From positions 7,301,284-7,365,283 of the forward strand of contig OZ025215.1 of assembly GCA_964019055.1 (NCBI GenBank): DNA of 64,000 nt. The letters are read 5' to 3'. Source of the stretch: Anthopleura xanthogrammica. Lineage: Eukaryota; Cnidaria; Anthozoa; Actiniaria; Actiniidae. Made by a program: the position numbers and the translations under genes. Positions 32,949 through 44,934 of this stretch are shown here, piece by piece; position 1 is the stretch's first letter, and each line of letters opens with the position of its first letter. Below the pieces are notes generated by a model, which was given only the letters and a program-made list of their open reading frames with translations, had not been told where the DNA came from and did not search any database.

Positions 32949-33213
32949 AGAACGGAGAGGAACGGAGCAGGAAGGAGGGAGAAAAGGCTAAAAAAAGACA
33001 GAGAGGAAGTAGAAACAACGGAAAAATATAGGGAGAAAGGAGAGCCAGCACAAAAAAGGGAAGGGAGAAAATCATCATTATCCAATTGAAGTAATAATTT
33101 ATTAAGTTTTTCGTTTGTTTGGGGAGAGAGAAAGGACTGAAAAAATTAGGGAGAGAGAAAAATGGCATAAAAAATAGAGGAAGAATATTGAAATGCCTGT
33201 TCCTCTCCGCTCT
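32949..33213. mobile_element. MITE family E, copy 1
   Basis: About 265 bp, ends AGAACGGAGAGGAACGG and CAGGCATTT-side complement GTTCCTCTCCGCTCT. Purine-rich interior with GAGGGAGAAAA blocks and TTATTAAGTTTTT. Copy 2 at 34770-34988 has the same order. Confidence 0.8.
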
Positions 33214-34689
33214 AAAAATTATGGTAAAATTCAGCTGCAAGTGGAGTCAGTAGCCACTGGGTGTTACTCTAACATGTTACAAAACTGAAGGAGCATTTTC
33301 AGTAATATTTTTTATTTAAAGATATCAGTATTTGAAGAAAGCTAGACGTTCTCTTGCTGAATCAGCTTGCACTACTTTTGAATGTTGAGTCACGTAATTA
33401 TGAACGAATTTTTTGGACATGACAGACTTACTGAAAAACATAATCATAGTCGGAGTACGAGTCACAGGATCAGCGAATGACTCCGTCTGCTTCTTTCGTA
33501 ATACCTTACTTTTACTTCAGTTTTAGGAGTAGGAATTCTCAAAAAAACTATCAAAATACATCTGCACTGAGTGTTTTCGAGTTCACTGATAATAAGCCGT
33601 TACAAGTGCATCTGTGGCACATGTGTAAAAGTTTTGAGCTACGCTGGGCCAAGTTGTTCGTGATGCCCTCGGGATAAAAAAGCGGTCTTATCAAATCATT
33701 AAAAGACGATCCTCTTTTCACGGCGATCAAACTGAGAGTCAAGTCGAGTCGAAAACCGCGATAAACGGCTTTAAATACTTTGACCTACATGGGTTTTTGA
33801 CTTTTTCTTGTCTACTAGACTACATCCTCGTTTTGTCCTCTTTCAACACTGAATTTCTTTAAAATTATTTTCTAATTTGAAGGTGTTTTTTCTTAAAGGT
33901 ATTTATTGCTCTTTCGCTATCATTTAGATTCTCCATTATTGTCTGTCATCGTTTACAAGGTATTTCTGCAAGATAAAACAAACAGCCTGTTTGTAAAACT
34001 CTTATCGGAAAAATACGTTTACTATTTGACACTCCATGAAGCATAAGATTCACATCATTTCACCCCGTTAAACATCTTTTACAAAGCCGAGATTTTCCAT
34101 CGCTTGGTTTACACTAGCAACTGAGTTGTTCTTGATTGATCGTTCAGCCTTTCACTCACAACGATTCATTCACTTGGGGCCAGAAACTTGAAGCAATATT
34201 TAGTATTCGCCACTTCTGCTGCCAGTGCTTCTGGTAGTTAAAATCGAGATTTGAGATTCAAGTCAAGTGATTGACAATAAGACACCTCCACCACCACCCA
34301 AAAAAGTGCAGTATAACTGGATCTTGAGCTACGTGAGAGAATGATTGCGTCAACCAACAAACTTTTTCGCTCTGTCACCACTTGACAAGGGAATTTTTCG
34401 ATGTTTCAGCATACTTAAGACACTTTAGCAGCCTCGGACTTGTGTGTTTCTGGCGATTATCAAATGGCTCTATAACTTATCATCAGTGACATCTATTGCT
34501 TGGAACTGGATACTTTATCGTGAGTATCAGTACAGAGAAGCGAACCGGTCCTCAGGGTTTTTGAAATCACAAGCTGATGATGCAGAGCGGGATGGAAGAC
34601 AGCGCAGTTGCTGAGAAGCGAGTTTTTACATCAAATTAGGTAGGCTAATCATGCAGTTATTCTTATTACAGACTTTAGAATCTGAATTT

Positions 34690-35570
34690 TCTTTGAAAAT
34701 TTACGCGTGTTTAGTATAGTAGGGGAGACAGGCGGCAGACCACTGACTTATTGGTCGAAGTAAGTCGAAGGAGCGGAGAGGAACGGATCAGGAAGGAGGG
34801 CCGGACAAACAACAGAAAAATTTAGGGTGAAGGGAATTCCAGCCTGATAAAAAGGGAGAAAATCATTATTATCCTATTTAATTGATATTTTATTAAGTTT
34901 TTTGCTTGTTTGCGGAGGGAGAAAATTAGGGAGGAAAGGCATAAACATAGGAAGGGAGAATACTTAAATGCCTGTTTCTCTCCGCTCTAAGGATGTGTAC
35001 GATTTTTAATACATTGATCGTAGCTTTATAATCACCCGTCAACATTGTAGCTTCATGATCACCCCCTATACCGGCTTTATTTAGGAAGCCCCGTCTGAAC
35101 AGCCTGTTTTCAGTTGGAGGAAAGATTCCCTTTTTTAGGTAGGGGAAACAGTATATATGATTTTCGCAAATCCCAATGAAAACTCTGTTGTTTCTAGCTG
35201 TTAAGGATAGTTTACTTAGTGTGTATCCGAGCGCTGTTTACTAAATAAAGTGAAAAGAATCGGAAGTCATTTTGTAGTATTGCACTATGAAGACGTCAGC
35301 CTTCCGCGAAAGCCATTTAAGGTAGAGAAAAAATCACAACAAATACAAATAAAACAATTCTGTTGCGACGATTTTAAAATTAAGAAAATGTCTGAAAAGT
35401 CCGTTTTAAATACGGGTGATTACTAAGCTACAATGTAAAGTCGTATACACTTCCGTAGAATTAAGCCAACTGTCTTGCTTTTTTGAACTTTCTTCGACCA
35501 ACTAATTTCAAATCAGCTGTCCGCCGACTGTCTCCTGACACGCGTAAATTTACAAAGGAAAATTATAGTT
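34690..35570. mobile_element. 0.9-kb inverted-repeat element with a nested MITE
   Basis: Outer arms pair in inverted orientation: AAATTTACGCGTGT, GGGGAGACAGGCGGC and TTGGTCGAAG on the left (34698-34760) and their complements at 35490-35560. A second paired block (GTAGCTT.ATAATCACCCGT at about 35010-35032 and its complement at 35405-35440) resumes after a family E MITE at 34770-34988. The MITE therefore inserted into the left arm of an older, larger element. No transposase frame. Confidence 0.7.
34770..34988. mobile_element. MITE family E, copy 2
   Basis: About 219 bp, GGAGCGGAGAGGAACGG at the left end and TTTCTCTCCGCTCT at the right. Shares GGGAGAAAATCATTATTATCC and TTTTATTAAGTTTTT with copy 1. 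Confidence 0.8.
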
Positions 35571-36504
35571 CTGTTTACGACTTCCTTTATGTTCTTAAGT
35601 CTATTTTTTTAATTGAAATGATAATGTAATGGATCACCAATAACCAGATAATTCCGGCTATTTGCCTGTTTTCAAGATAGTTACTTCGGTAAATGTTTTC
35701 TTTTGAACGTCATGTCGGGGGAGTTTAGTACGTAATATGGTGTAAATTTGACTTGTTCTTCACTATAAACGTCATATTTTTCTCTTTCAAGCTGATTATA
35801 ATATGCTAACTCACCGGAAACTTCGGCATCCTAAGTCCGGTTTTACATCCTTAGCTCATGACGATAAGTTATTAGTCTTTGAGAGGAAAAATAAAGTTTT
35901 GGCCGGTTCTAGAGTCTAGTTACTTCATGTAGAATCTCGTGTCTCGCGAAAATGGCTGAGAATCATAGCGACGAAAAATGACTGAAATACTCTTTACTGA
36001 TCTTTTTGTAAATGGTAAATAAAAACCAATGAAATCTCTCGGTGCAAGTAAAATATTTTCTTTTTAATACTGAGTACAGCTTGGGAATAAAACTAAAATT
36101 TATTTTAGCGGCTGAAGTTATTTCCAGAGATATACTGGAATTTAGTTTTAAAGTCTTCGAACCGGATCACAAAAGCGCGCGAAAAAGAACAAGTCGCCTG
36201 GCAGGGGTCGCTTTGCGCATGCGTTGTCTTGTCGTCTAATATTGAATAAAAGGATATGTCAAAACAAGTAAAATAATATTAACTAACGCATACAATATAT
36301 TTAACACAATGTCAGGTAAATTGTACTATTTTAGCGTTCGATATATACTACCGCTGAGATCGTATTTTACTGATTTTACCCACTCAAATGAAATGTTATA
36401 TGTTTGACCTTCGTCCTTGGCTCCAAGTTATTTACATACACTTTTTTAGCTACATTACTCAATGTATCGAGATTGAAATCATTTCTTTAATAGACCTGAA
36501 CTGC

Positions 36505-36729
36505 CTAATGAAATCTAAGCCATAAAATAGTTAACAAGATTCGAGCCGCACCACTGTGGAGTGCGGTTGTACAGCCAACAGAATTACTGTACATGTACAG
36601 CTTTGATTTGTTTAGCCGGTTGGCTAAGCTGGATTTGCCTTCTGGCAATGTCTGGTTTACCAAACGGTCGATCAATTGTGAGATTTTCTCTTCGCTGGAT
36701 GGAATTTCCGTATTAACTGGCTCAGCCAT
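36505..36729 (-). CDS. Possible first exon of an unrecognised gene
   Basis: A minus-strand ATG frame begins MAEPVNTEIPSSEEKISQLI and continues hydrophilic and Lys/Asn/Leu-rich. It is less A+T-biased than its surroundings and has an A|GTAATT donor-like site near 36580. I do not recognise the family and could not find a following exon. It may equally be a chance frame. Confidence 0.2.
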   Translation of the reverse strand: MAEPVNTEIPSSEEKISQLIDRLVNQTLPEGKSSLANRLNKSKLYMYSNSVGCTTALHSGAARILLTILWLRFH

Positions 36730-39081
36730 GTATCAAAAATACTTGTTTAATATTCGGCATCTTTACAATTATAGCTGTCTTTTCTTCATAAATGAATGGT
36801 ATTCGATTTTTGTCTGCCCTGAAATTCTTCATTTTCTTAATATCTGAACTTCATTCAAAACTTAACTTTTGTGATTATATTCTCGCTGACTTAGTTGTCA
36901 TCATTCTCGTTTCAAGTTTAGTTCAACTAATTTGATTATTATAAAATTATTAGAACAATTTAAAGTAAATTAAATTATGTCACGTTTTAATTTAGTTTCT
37001 GACCTAATGCTCTCGATGTATGCTTTCTAAAACGGGGATTTTATAATGGAATGTCAGCTAATATAACGCACGTACGTCAGGAAAAGAGAGCAAACTAAAC
37101 GCACTCGGCGATCACATTGTATCAACAGCGCGATAACAAACAAACCACTCGAGGTACCTTGATTAAAATAGCCTAAATGGACCACTAATCTGCAAATCTA
37201 AAGACATTTAAATATCAAAATATGGAAGCTATTTGTTATCTTTAACATCAGAATATAATCCTTTTTCTCTGCTGATCTTCACAAGTCTAAGCTTCGCCGC
37301 TATATCGACCTTTACAAATTATTATTAGGAATGTTTTTTTTCTTCTTCATCACAAAAGCGGAAAGTACTTGTCCAGTATTTCATTGTACTCGAGACGGAA
37401 GAAAATGCGAGAAAATGAGATGTACTTGAGACCACTCAGCGATTTTCATCGATTTCCTCTCAATTTTCAGTCAAAGTTAAACTGCTCGATGTTTCAAGAT
37501 CTGTGTCATGCGTGGAGCCAAAGTGCGTGGTGTGGGTATAAGAATAGGGATCACATTTGAACTGTGAATGGTTTTTGGGCGTGTGGTCTGATAGCAGTCA
37601 TCCAATTAACTCGTCATAAAACCCATCAATATTGATAAACTAGCCATTTTCGATTCGTTTTCAATGACTCCGCTAAACCTTTAGTAACTTCTTTGACCAA
37701 CACGTTCTGGAGGATGACTTGATTGATTCTCTCCTCAAATCTTCCTCGACTCTTTCAACATTCAAGGTAGGAAAAAGCTAAATTTAAATCTCTGTATCTT
37801 TAAGTTTTCTTACATTATTCCACAGAATAATTTCTTTGCTTCCTTTTCTTTTTCTTTCCAAAATTTTCTGCTTTGTTTTCCAAACCAATATTCTTCTCTT
37901 TTTTAGTCAGTAAGTTTATTCTATGTGTACACAAGTGGCTAAGACTGACGTCAGTTATTAACACCTATATATAGTTCTTTGTTTTCTACATTTTACACGT
38001 ACTTTTTATATAGTACTTTGTAGCAATCTACTAAAAGGGAAAGGATTTCTCATTTGCTTCTTTAAGAGGTACATATAAATATTTAGAATCTGGTAAAAAG
38101 GAAAAAAAACGGGGATAGAAACGGGGATAAAAACCGAAGTAGATAAGAGTTCAGTATACTCGCTCGCGTTTCTAGCGGTTTTTTTTTTTCAACTTAGTGC
38201 TCAACGTAGGAGTAACCAAAGCTATGGCAACCTCTTTTTTTTGGCAACTTTGGAATATATTTTAAGCAATGAGACTCTTAGTTAAGTAAACTCATCGCCT
38301 GTAAATTCAGCACTGAAATGTTGTGATAATGATAGCATGTTTCATGCAAGTCTGTAAAGTGTGTGTTTATTTAACAGCTCTCGGTCGGTCTAGCTTGCAT
38401 CAGTGATCGAAGTAGATCCGGATTTCATCAGCAATGACCGATAGTTCAATGATAACCCGAACAAAGGCTAAAGGATTAAACTTTGATGATATATTCTTGT
38501 CAGTGAACATGAGACTGATGATGTTATTCGCTCAAAATTACTCAACGAAATCTTAGCTAGCCGTAAACTCATGTAAACTGCCGGGGTAAAGAGTATACAT
38601 TGGGCTATGTACTAGCTAGCTACCATCAGTAGAGTGGCTGGTCTCTTTCGTCGCTTTACTTCCAGTTCAAGAATTATTTGAATATCTTCACTCAAGGACT
38701 TTTTATTTTTGCTTTTAATCGAATGGGGTGAATTCGCCCACAAGCTCTCTCTGATATGAAATTATATATCAAGATATTTTTTACTCTTTCATAAGAAAAT
38801 TACAGAACATTCCTGGCAACGTAACAAGCGGTTGAATAGATCAGCAATGCTGGAGAACCTTGAAATATTTTTCCATATCTTCAATGGTAATTTTAAAGCT
38901 TAATCTAGTTCTCGGCTTTTATTCTGCTTACTTTTAAAAGGGCTTTTGATACGATCTAAAGAATGAAAGTGGTTTAACAAATGTTGTTATTTTGGTGGCA
39001 ATAATTGAAAACTTCAAATGTTGGTAACTGTGGTCACGCTGTCTGACTCGTACCGAACTCCGAAATGGCTTCCTAATTCAT

Positions 39082-39306
39082 GTACCGTGATTGGATGCCC
39101 CTGCACCTTTCTGCGATTTGATTGGATAAGACTGGAAGCCATTTGAGAGTTACTGTACCCGTGATTGGATGCCGTGCACCTTTCTGCGATTTGATTGGGT
39201 ATAAGACTGGAAGCCATTTGAGAGTTACTGAACGCGTGATTGGGTGCCCATGCACCGCTTTCGGCGATTTGATTGGGTATAACATGGAAGCCATTTGAGA
39301 GTTACT
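39082..39306 (+). repeat. Three tandem copies of a 73-77 bp unit
   Basis: Units at 39082-39154, 39155-39229 and 39230-39306 share GTGATTGGATGCC, TGCACC, CGATTTGATTGG and GAAGCCATTTGAGAGTTACT. Each unit has two ATTGG boxes (inverted CCAAT). Confidence 0.85.
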
Positions 39307-39496
39307 GTATGGCATAGTGGTGGCTAAAATGTGATCTCTTCTGCATCAAAATTAATCGGAACTCATTTTGAGATCCAATCTGTTTTATCGTTACATTTCC
39401 GTATTAATGTAGGCTTCTTGTCTGCGAATTTAATTTAAATCATTTTCCGGTAACAACCATATAGCTTGAAAACGGCGAGTCAACATTTTTTATTGA

Positions 39497-39701
39497 ATAG
39501 ACCTTTTCGGCTTGGGCGTAATGTTATCCCATTTTAGATCACTTGTAATTTACTTGAAAATAAGATTCTTTGTTTGGGTTGTTTCCATATTCATGCAGTG
39601 TCTTGTCATGCGCATCTGTTAAGCAAAGAAATGATACTCTAGGGAATGATATATGGTCTGAAATGAGAAAACATTATGCCCAAGCCGGAAACATTTATTT
39701 G
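39497..39701. mobile_element. MITE family F, copy 1
   Basis: Long palindrome, about 205 bp: GGCTTGGGCGTAATGTT near the left end, AACATTATGCCCAAGCC near the right, with ATTTTAGATCACTTG / ATATGGTCTGAAAT inside. Matches 58024-58230 over nearly its full length. Confidence 0.8.
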
Positions 39702-39937
39702 GCAGCCAGGGTCTGAACATGCATGGATGTTTGTGTTCTTGATCCATCCTGGCCAAAGGATTATTGACATTGGCGGCGGATCGACGGGGTGCCGGTAAGG
39801 GGGGAACATTTCCCCCAATCACCTGTTAATTATTTTTTCAACATGGCAGTTTTCAGATCCAAGAAAGATGAAATTGACTTTCATCAGTCCTTAGTTGTCA
39901 ATTATGCTCTCCCATTTCAAACTCCTACTGATATCCG

Positions 39938-40305
39938 AGGGTCTCAATGGGGTTAACCGTTTGTCGTAAAATGGCCCAAAAATTTAGTCGTTAGGCGTAA
40001 AAAGTCCGTCAAAAAGGTTAACCGTAATTTTTTTATAGTCATGGTTTGTAAGACATGTTTTTGTCGAGATCTCTTTCAAGACAGTGTAATGTTATGCATT
40101 CATCCCAGAATGCTCAGAATATGTTTTTCAGCAATGTAAATGAATCATTAACTCTTTTAAAGCCATGAAAATTAATGCTTAACTTTTAAAACAATAAAAA
40201 TTAATTATTAAGATTTTTGTTAACCGTAACGGAAAAAAATTAGCCGTAAAAAAAGGCCAAAATTTTAACCGATAACCGTAAAAGTACCACCCCATTGAGA
40301 CTCTC
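39938..40305. mobile_element. 368-bp MITE with ATATCCG target duplication
   Basis: Ends AGGGTCTCAATGGGGT and ACCCCATTGAGACTCT are inverted and nearly perfect. ATATCCG is present directly on both sides (39931-39937 and 40306-40312). The interior repeats TTAACCGTAA / GGCCAAAATTTT motifs. The target is close to the ATATCTG seen at 20189-20438. Confidence 0.85.
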
Positions 40306-40941
40306 ATATCCGCAACTGATTGACCTTTAGGACAAATTGCTCTGATTCAGAACCGGTTCTCACAGTTTGGAAATCAGATTCGCATGTGCTGTCGGCAGCA
40401 GACCACATATATTTAACCCTTGGCTACTCGTGTCATTAGAGCCACCGGGAAAGCCGTGCCATTTTAGTGCGCATGAGGTTACAGCACACCTTAACCGGTA
40501 TGCATCTTATACTGTATATAGAATGCTTGCCCTCAAGAAATTTAGACCGCGTTGCTTGGCGTTCTGCGGTTGCTTTTTGTTGAGGGGACTGAGAGAGACC
40601 GCACACCGTCAAGTAACTGCAGGTGTACAAGGACACCAGGACTTATCATTCTCAGATATGCTGTTGAAGTTATTACCAACGTGGACAATTAAGGCAACTG
40701 ACTACTTTTGAACGTTTAATTTGAGCCAACGATGCACGCGCGCACAAAAAAAAACTTTCAAAACCGCATAATAACCTCCAAAATTATGTTGAGGAAAACT
40801 TTGTATAAAATAGCTTTCTAGGATACCTTTCTTAATTATTACTCCTTACTAAAGTAGTCAGTCACCTTAACTAACTAAGACAACAATCGGGTCGTGACAA
40901 ATATCACTTCAGAAAGAGGAGACTCCCATTAGTAAGGGAGT
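40306..40941. other. Gap with a 114-codon open frame
   Basis: A plus-strand frame at 40367-40711 is relatively GC-rich but has no motif I recognise, and the opposite strand is also open. I see no splice signals or domain support and do not call it a gene. Confidence 0.3.
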
Positions 40942-41332
40942 CACTGACAAAGGGCAGAATGGACAGACAGACAGGATTGGGTAGGGAGTCACTGATCTAC
41001 ACAAATAGGACACTGACAAAGGGCAGAATGGACAGACAGGCTGGATTGGGTAGGGAGCCACTGATCTATACAAATAGGACACTGACAAAGGGCAGAATGG
41101 ACAGACAGGCTGGATTGGTTAGGGAGTCACTGATCTATACAAATAGGACACTGACAAAGGGCAGAATGGACAGACAGACAGGATTGGGTAGGGAGTCACT
41201 GATCTATACAAATAGGACACTGACAAAGGGCAGAATGGACAGACAGGCTGGATTGGGTAGGGAGTCACTGATCTATACAAGTAGAACACTGACAAAGGGC
41301 AGAATCGACAGACAGGCTGAGTTTGTCAGAGA
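40942..41332 (+). repeat. 69-bp tandem repeat that keeps a reading frame open
   Basis: Five full units and a partial sixth start at 40942, 41011, 41080, 41149, 41218 and 41287 with CACTGACAAAGGGCAGAAT. Sixty-nine is a multiple of three, so a plus-strand frame stays open from 40959 to 41369 and would encode a 23-residue repeat (MDRQTGLGRESLIYTNRTLT plus three residues). The copies differ by a few bases. No promoter, splice site or homologue is recognised. Confidence 0.85.
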
Positions 41333-41984
41333 CGGTCAATGTTTTTTGCCATTAATATTAAGCCATTGATAGAGGGCAGTTTTGTAGCATCAGTGATGCA
41401 TTCTAGATGGACCAACTGTAAAAATGCTCAATTTTTTGTTGCTTCAAAAGATAACTACTACTTGACAGAGTCAAAATTAATATAAATTTCAAGACAGCAT
41501 TATTTCATTTTTCAATCACAATCTATGAGTATATATGGTTTTCGGGCTGGCAAACATAGACATCAAGGCCATGAACAGGGCGTGTTACAGACTTCTAATT
41601 ATTATCATCACTTTACTATCTTCTTTTCCTGGCTTTATGAACTACTAGTATCGTTCCCCATGCCGTGTTTGTAGGACAGACTTTATGAGAAAGGATCCCC
41701 TTTCGTATTGCATGCTTGAGGCGATATCCGTGATAATTGTGATAATGAGGTCACGGGAACGTTTTGGACACGACACGTATTTTTAGCTACAGCACACGAA
41801 GGCTTTTAATTAAAATTTTAGGGCTAACTCAAAACGTACCCGATCTTCGTGTAGGTCATTTTAGTTCACATGTATTTCATAACATCACCTTTTTGCAAGA
41901 CATGGTTTGTGCTTGTAATGTCACTAAAACGTTTTCCCATGACTCAATGAGACCGGCTAATCACCATTTTCTCTATATTTCTTC

Positions 41985-42320
41985 ATAAAAATAAGATTCT
42001 TTGTTTGAGTCCCATCGATCTTTTCAAACATAGTGGTACACGAAGCCCGACAAAGAACTAAAACTCAAGGGAATGGCACGTGATCTAAAATTGAAAAACA
42101 AAGCAGAAAAAGCTTGACTTTTCCACTCTATGTCAGGTACTTATTATCAATGACTCGAGTCCTTCAGTTTGCTCAATGCTGCTCGATTCATTGAAAACAT
42201 TTAGAAACAACGTTCTCTCGATAAAAGCCTTTTTTATTAATAATTTAAACTTAAAAAGTGACAAGAAAGAAATAATACTCAAGGGAATGGTCGTGTGGTC
42301 TATAATATCGTGACAAACAG
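41985..42320. mobile_element. Degraded MITE family F fragments
   Basis: AATAAGATTCTTTGTTTGAG (about 41990-42009), ACTCAAGGGAATGGCACGTG (42064-42083) and ACTCAAGGGAATGGTCGTGT (42278-42297) match interior and arm parts of family F at 39497 and 58024. The ends are lost. Confidence 0.6.
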
Positions 42321-44818
42321 AATCATATTTAGCTTTATATTGACGCTTTTCCTCAATTAATGTTGTTTTAGCTCTAAATTCTCCATATCTTTTATTGGGA
42401 TTATCCACAATTTGCTAAGGATTAAAACTAGGTTATCAAAAGAACAGATACGTAGCTCGCGATGCGAGGAGTCATGAACACGCTGAGAGAACACAGACCC
42501 CGCCGTTTGATACACCCTAGTGACAAACAGGGAGCTAAAACTCGTATCTAAAATGGCAATAAGGTCGCCCTTCCATGCTGTCAAAGTTATTCGCTGTAAT
42601 TGGGAATCCATCAAATTTCTCATTCTTGTAGTCTCGTTACCAATTCGATATCATTTTACGCTTGTAAATGTGGTCTCCCGAAGTGCTCGTCTGATTTCCT
42701 TTTAAAGCTCTACAAGCTGCTTCAGCTGTTGTGGGGGTGACATTTTGACTGGAGATTAAGGCCGACTGGATTGATCGAGAGTAGGTCTATTATCAACAAC
42801 AGTGAGGTAGGTCTTGTTCTCTGTTTAACCATTTTAAAAGACATTTAATTTGATAATCGAACTATTCGATTAGTTTGGTTAATATTGTGAACCGGGTTGT
42901 GTGTTCCGTCATGTGCAAACATTTTGAGGCCCGATGATTTCATTTCTTAACTTGACTTCACGGCATTTAAGTCTATACATGTCACTGACACATACTCGAG
43001 CCTAGATTTCTGTGGTCGGACATGTAAAGGCGCATGTAGAGCGTTCCTAGCTAAATTAGTTTTAAATTTTGCCACGGACATTAGGAAAAACATCTTGCAA
43101 ACCGACTCACTGAAATCGATAGGCCTGCCGGAACTCTGGAATTAATAGTACAGACTAACAACCTCGACTGTGGTTTGGTAAATGAGTTCACGGTGTATGC
43201 TGCGGGGAGTAGGAGAGAAGAGGGTTGCGTGCTGTTAATCTATCAACTCATCTTCAGAATATTAATAGCTCAGAAAATCAGCTCTGATTGTACACTACAT
43301 GAAGAGAATATTCTTCAATTTTATTGGATGGCTATGCGACATGCTATGCAGTTGAATCGAAGGAACCATCAGCCAGACAAGAGGAAATGCTAAGCGCAAT
43401 TTGTGTTTAGTAAAGAATTATTTAAAAAAAAGGTGCGACGAAGGCTAGAGAATCGGGCGTCTTGTCGTACATGTTTGGTTGTGTGGTAAGACTAATTAAA
43501 AATATTAGCAAAAATAGCGTCAGATCTGGACAGAATAAGACGCAGATTGCGCCAAGAAGATAAGAAAATCGTACAATGCATAAATAAGAGTAAAAAAAGA
43601 GAAAAAAACCGAGATAAAATGCGGTTCTAATTCTTGATATTGAAGATTGTCTTTAATTATATCGATTGTCACTCAGCTTCTTCTGATAATTACAAGGATT
43701 CCTTCTGTTGAACATGGATCAAGTTGTCACGCCTATTTTGTGCATCACAATAATTAGAAAGACTGAGTTGTTGATATTGTGATCTATATTTTGGATTATA
43801 GTTGATTCGTTTTTAATTATGAGCAATAAATGTTTGGATTAGGACTGCGCATGCGTATTTCTATGCTCTTGGATTTCTCGTCAAGATTGCAATCGCGTTA
43901 AGACAAATCGAATCGGGATATTTCTCCGGTACTCACAGGCGATTCGCAAGCTGAAAAAAAAATAAAAGAAAAAATAAGAAGAAATTAAGGAATAAGGAAT
44001 AAAGAAGAAGGAAGGAAACAAGAAGAAATAGAAGAAGAAATTAGGAATGGAAATTTAGGAAAAAAACAAATAAAAAAGAGAACACTTCACACAGAAAAAA
44101 CCGCGCTTGAGTGAAGGCTTTATCATCCCGGCGATATGACGTCATCACTTTGTTAGTCACGGATTACGTCACTCTATAGATTCTTTTATTATCAGTGACT
44201 TGGTATTATGGTCAAATGCTCTTTACCATCAACAAGGGATAAACACTTAACTAGCCAGCAAACGCCCACTACAATAGAATTATATAACTTTGATAACAAC
44301 CTCAAAAATTCACAGTAGAACCCATGTTGGTAGTATTAATGAGGATATCTGCTGACCTCCAATGTGGCGGCTCGATAGTTGAAATTTTTTCTCAAATGCT
44401 TAATTTAATTCATCGATGCAGGCGTCATGTAAAATTGAGCTGTACTTCTCCTCCCTCCCCTCCCTCTGGGGGATAAATTGGTAAGGTCGATCTTTGATGT
44501 TGTTATCGTCAGTGACGTCACACATGCAAACAGCAAAAGAACTGTAAGGCTTACGTGTTCAGTATCGAATCACGCACCGTCAGTAACCAAGCTTAGGTCA
44601 GATACTTACGTTCAAAACAGCACGTGAAAGACGAGAAAACAAAGTCATAAAATCGGTTGGGTTAACGACAAATGTCCTGTAGTCTTGAGTGATAAATTCC
44701 CAGACTTTAATTCTGACGTTCTGAGGTGAACAAAGCAACAACATTTCAGGTAAAATTGCATTCATTCTTTTCAATCTTGAGGCTTTTGTTTGTTTGCTTG
44801 TTCAGGTTTGTGTGTCCT

Positions 44819-44824
44819 TTTTTT

Positions 44825-44860
<36 letters not shown>

Positions 44861-44934
44861 TCGTTCGTTCGTTCGTTCGTTCGTTCTTTCTTTCTTTCTT
44901 TCTTTCTTTCTTTTTCTTCTTCTTTTTTTTTTGT
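44819..44934 (+). repeat. TTTC / GTTC microsatellite
   Basis: (TTTC)n, then five GTTC units, then (TTTC)n and a T-rich end. Open frames on both strands over this stretch are repeat artefacts. Confidence 0.95.

Larger units (their letters stand above)
33214..39081. other. Gene-poor interval with a nested inverted repeat
   Basis: No gene is supported, apart from one weak minus-strand candidate (36505-36729). The interval contains the 0.9-kb nested element described separately; the rest is A+T-rich unique-looking DNA. Sequences resembling splice donors (for example near 34640 and 37765) could belong to untranslated 5' exons of the downstream GPCR, but nothing in the sequence proves this. Confidence 0.4.

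Noticed and set aside
40367..40711. 114-codon GC-richer frame as a gene
   Set aside because: No recognised domain, no splice sites, opposite strand also open.
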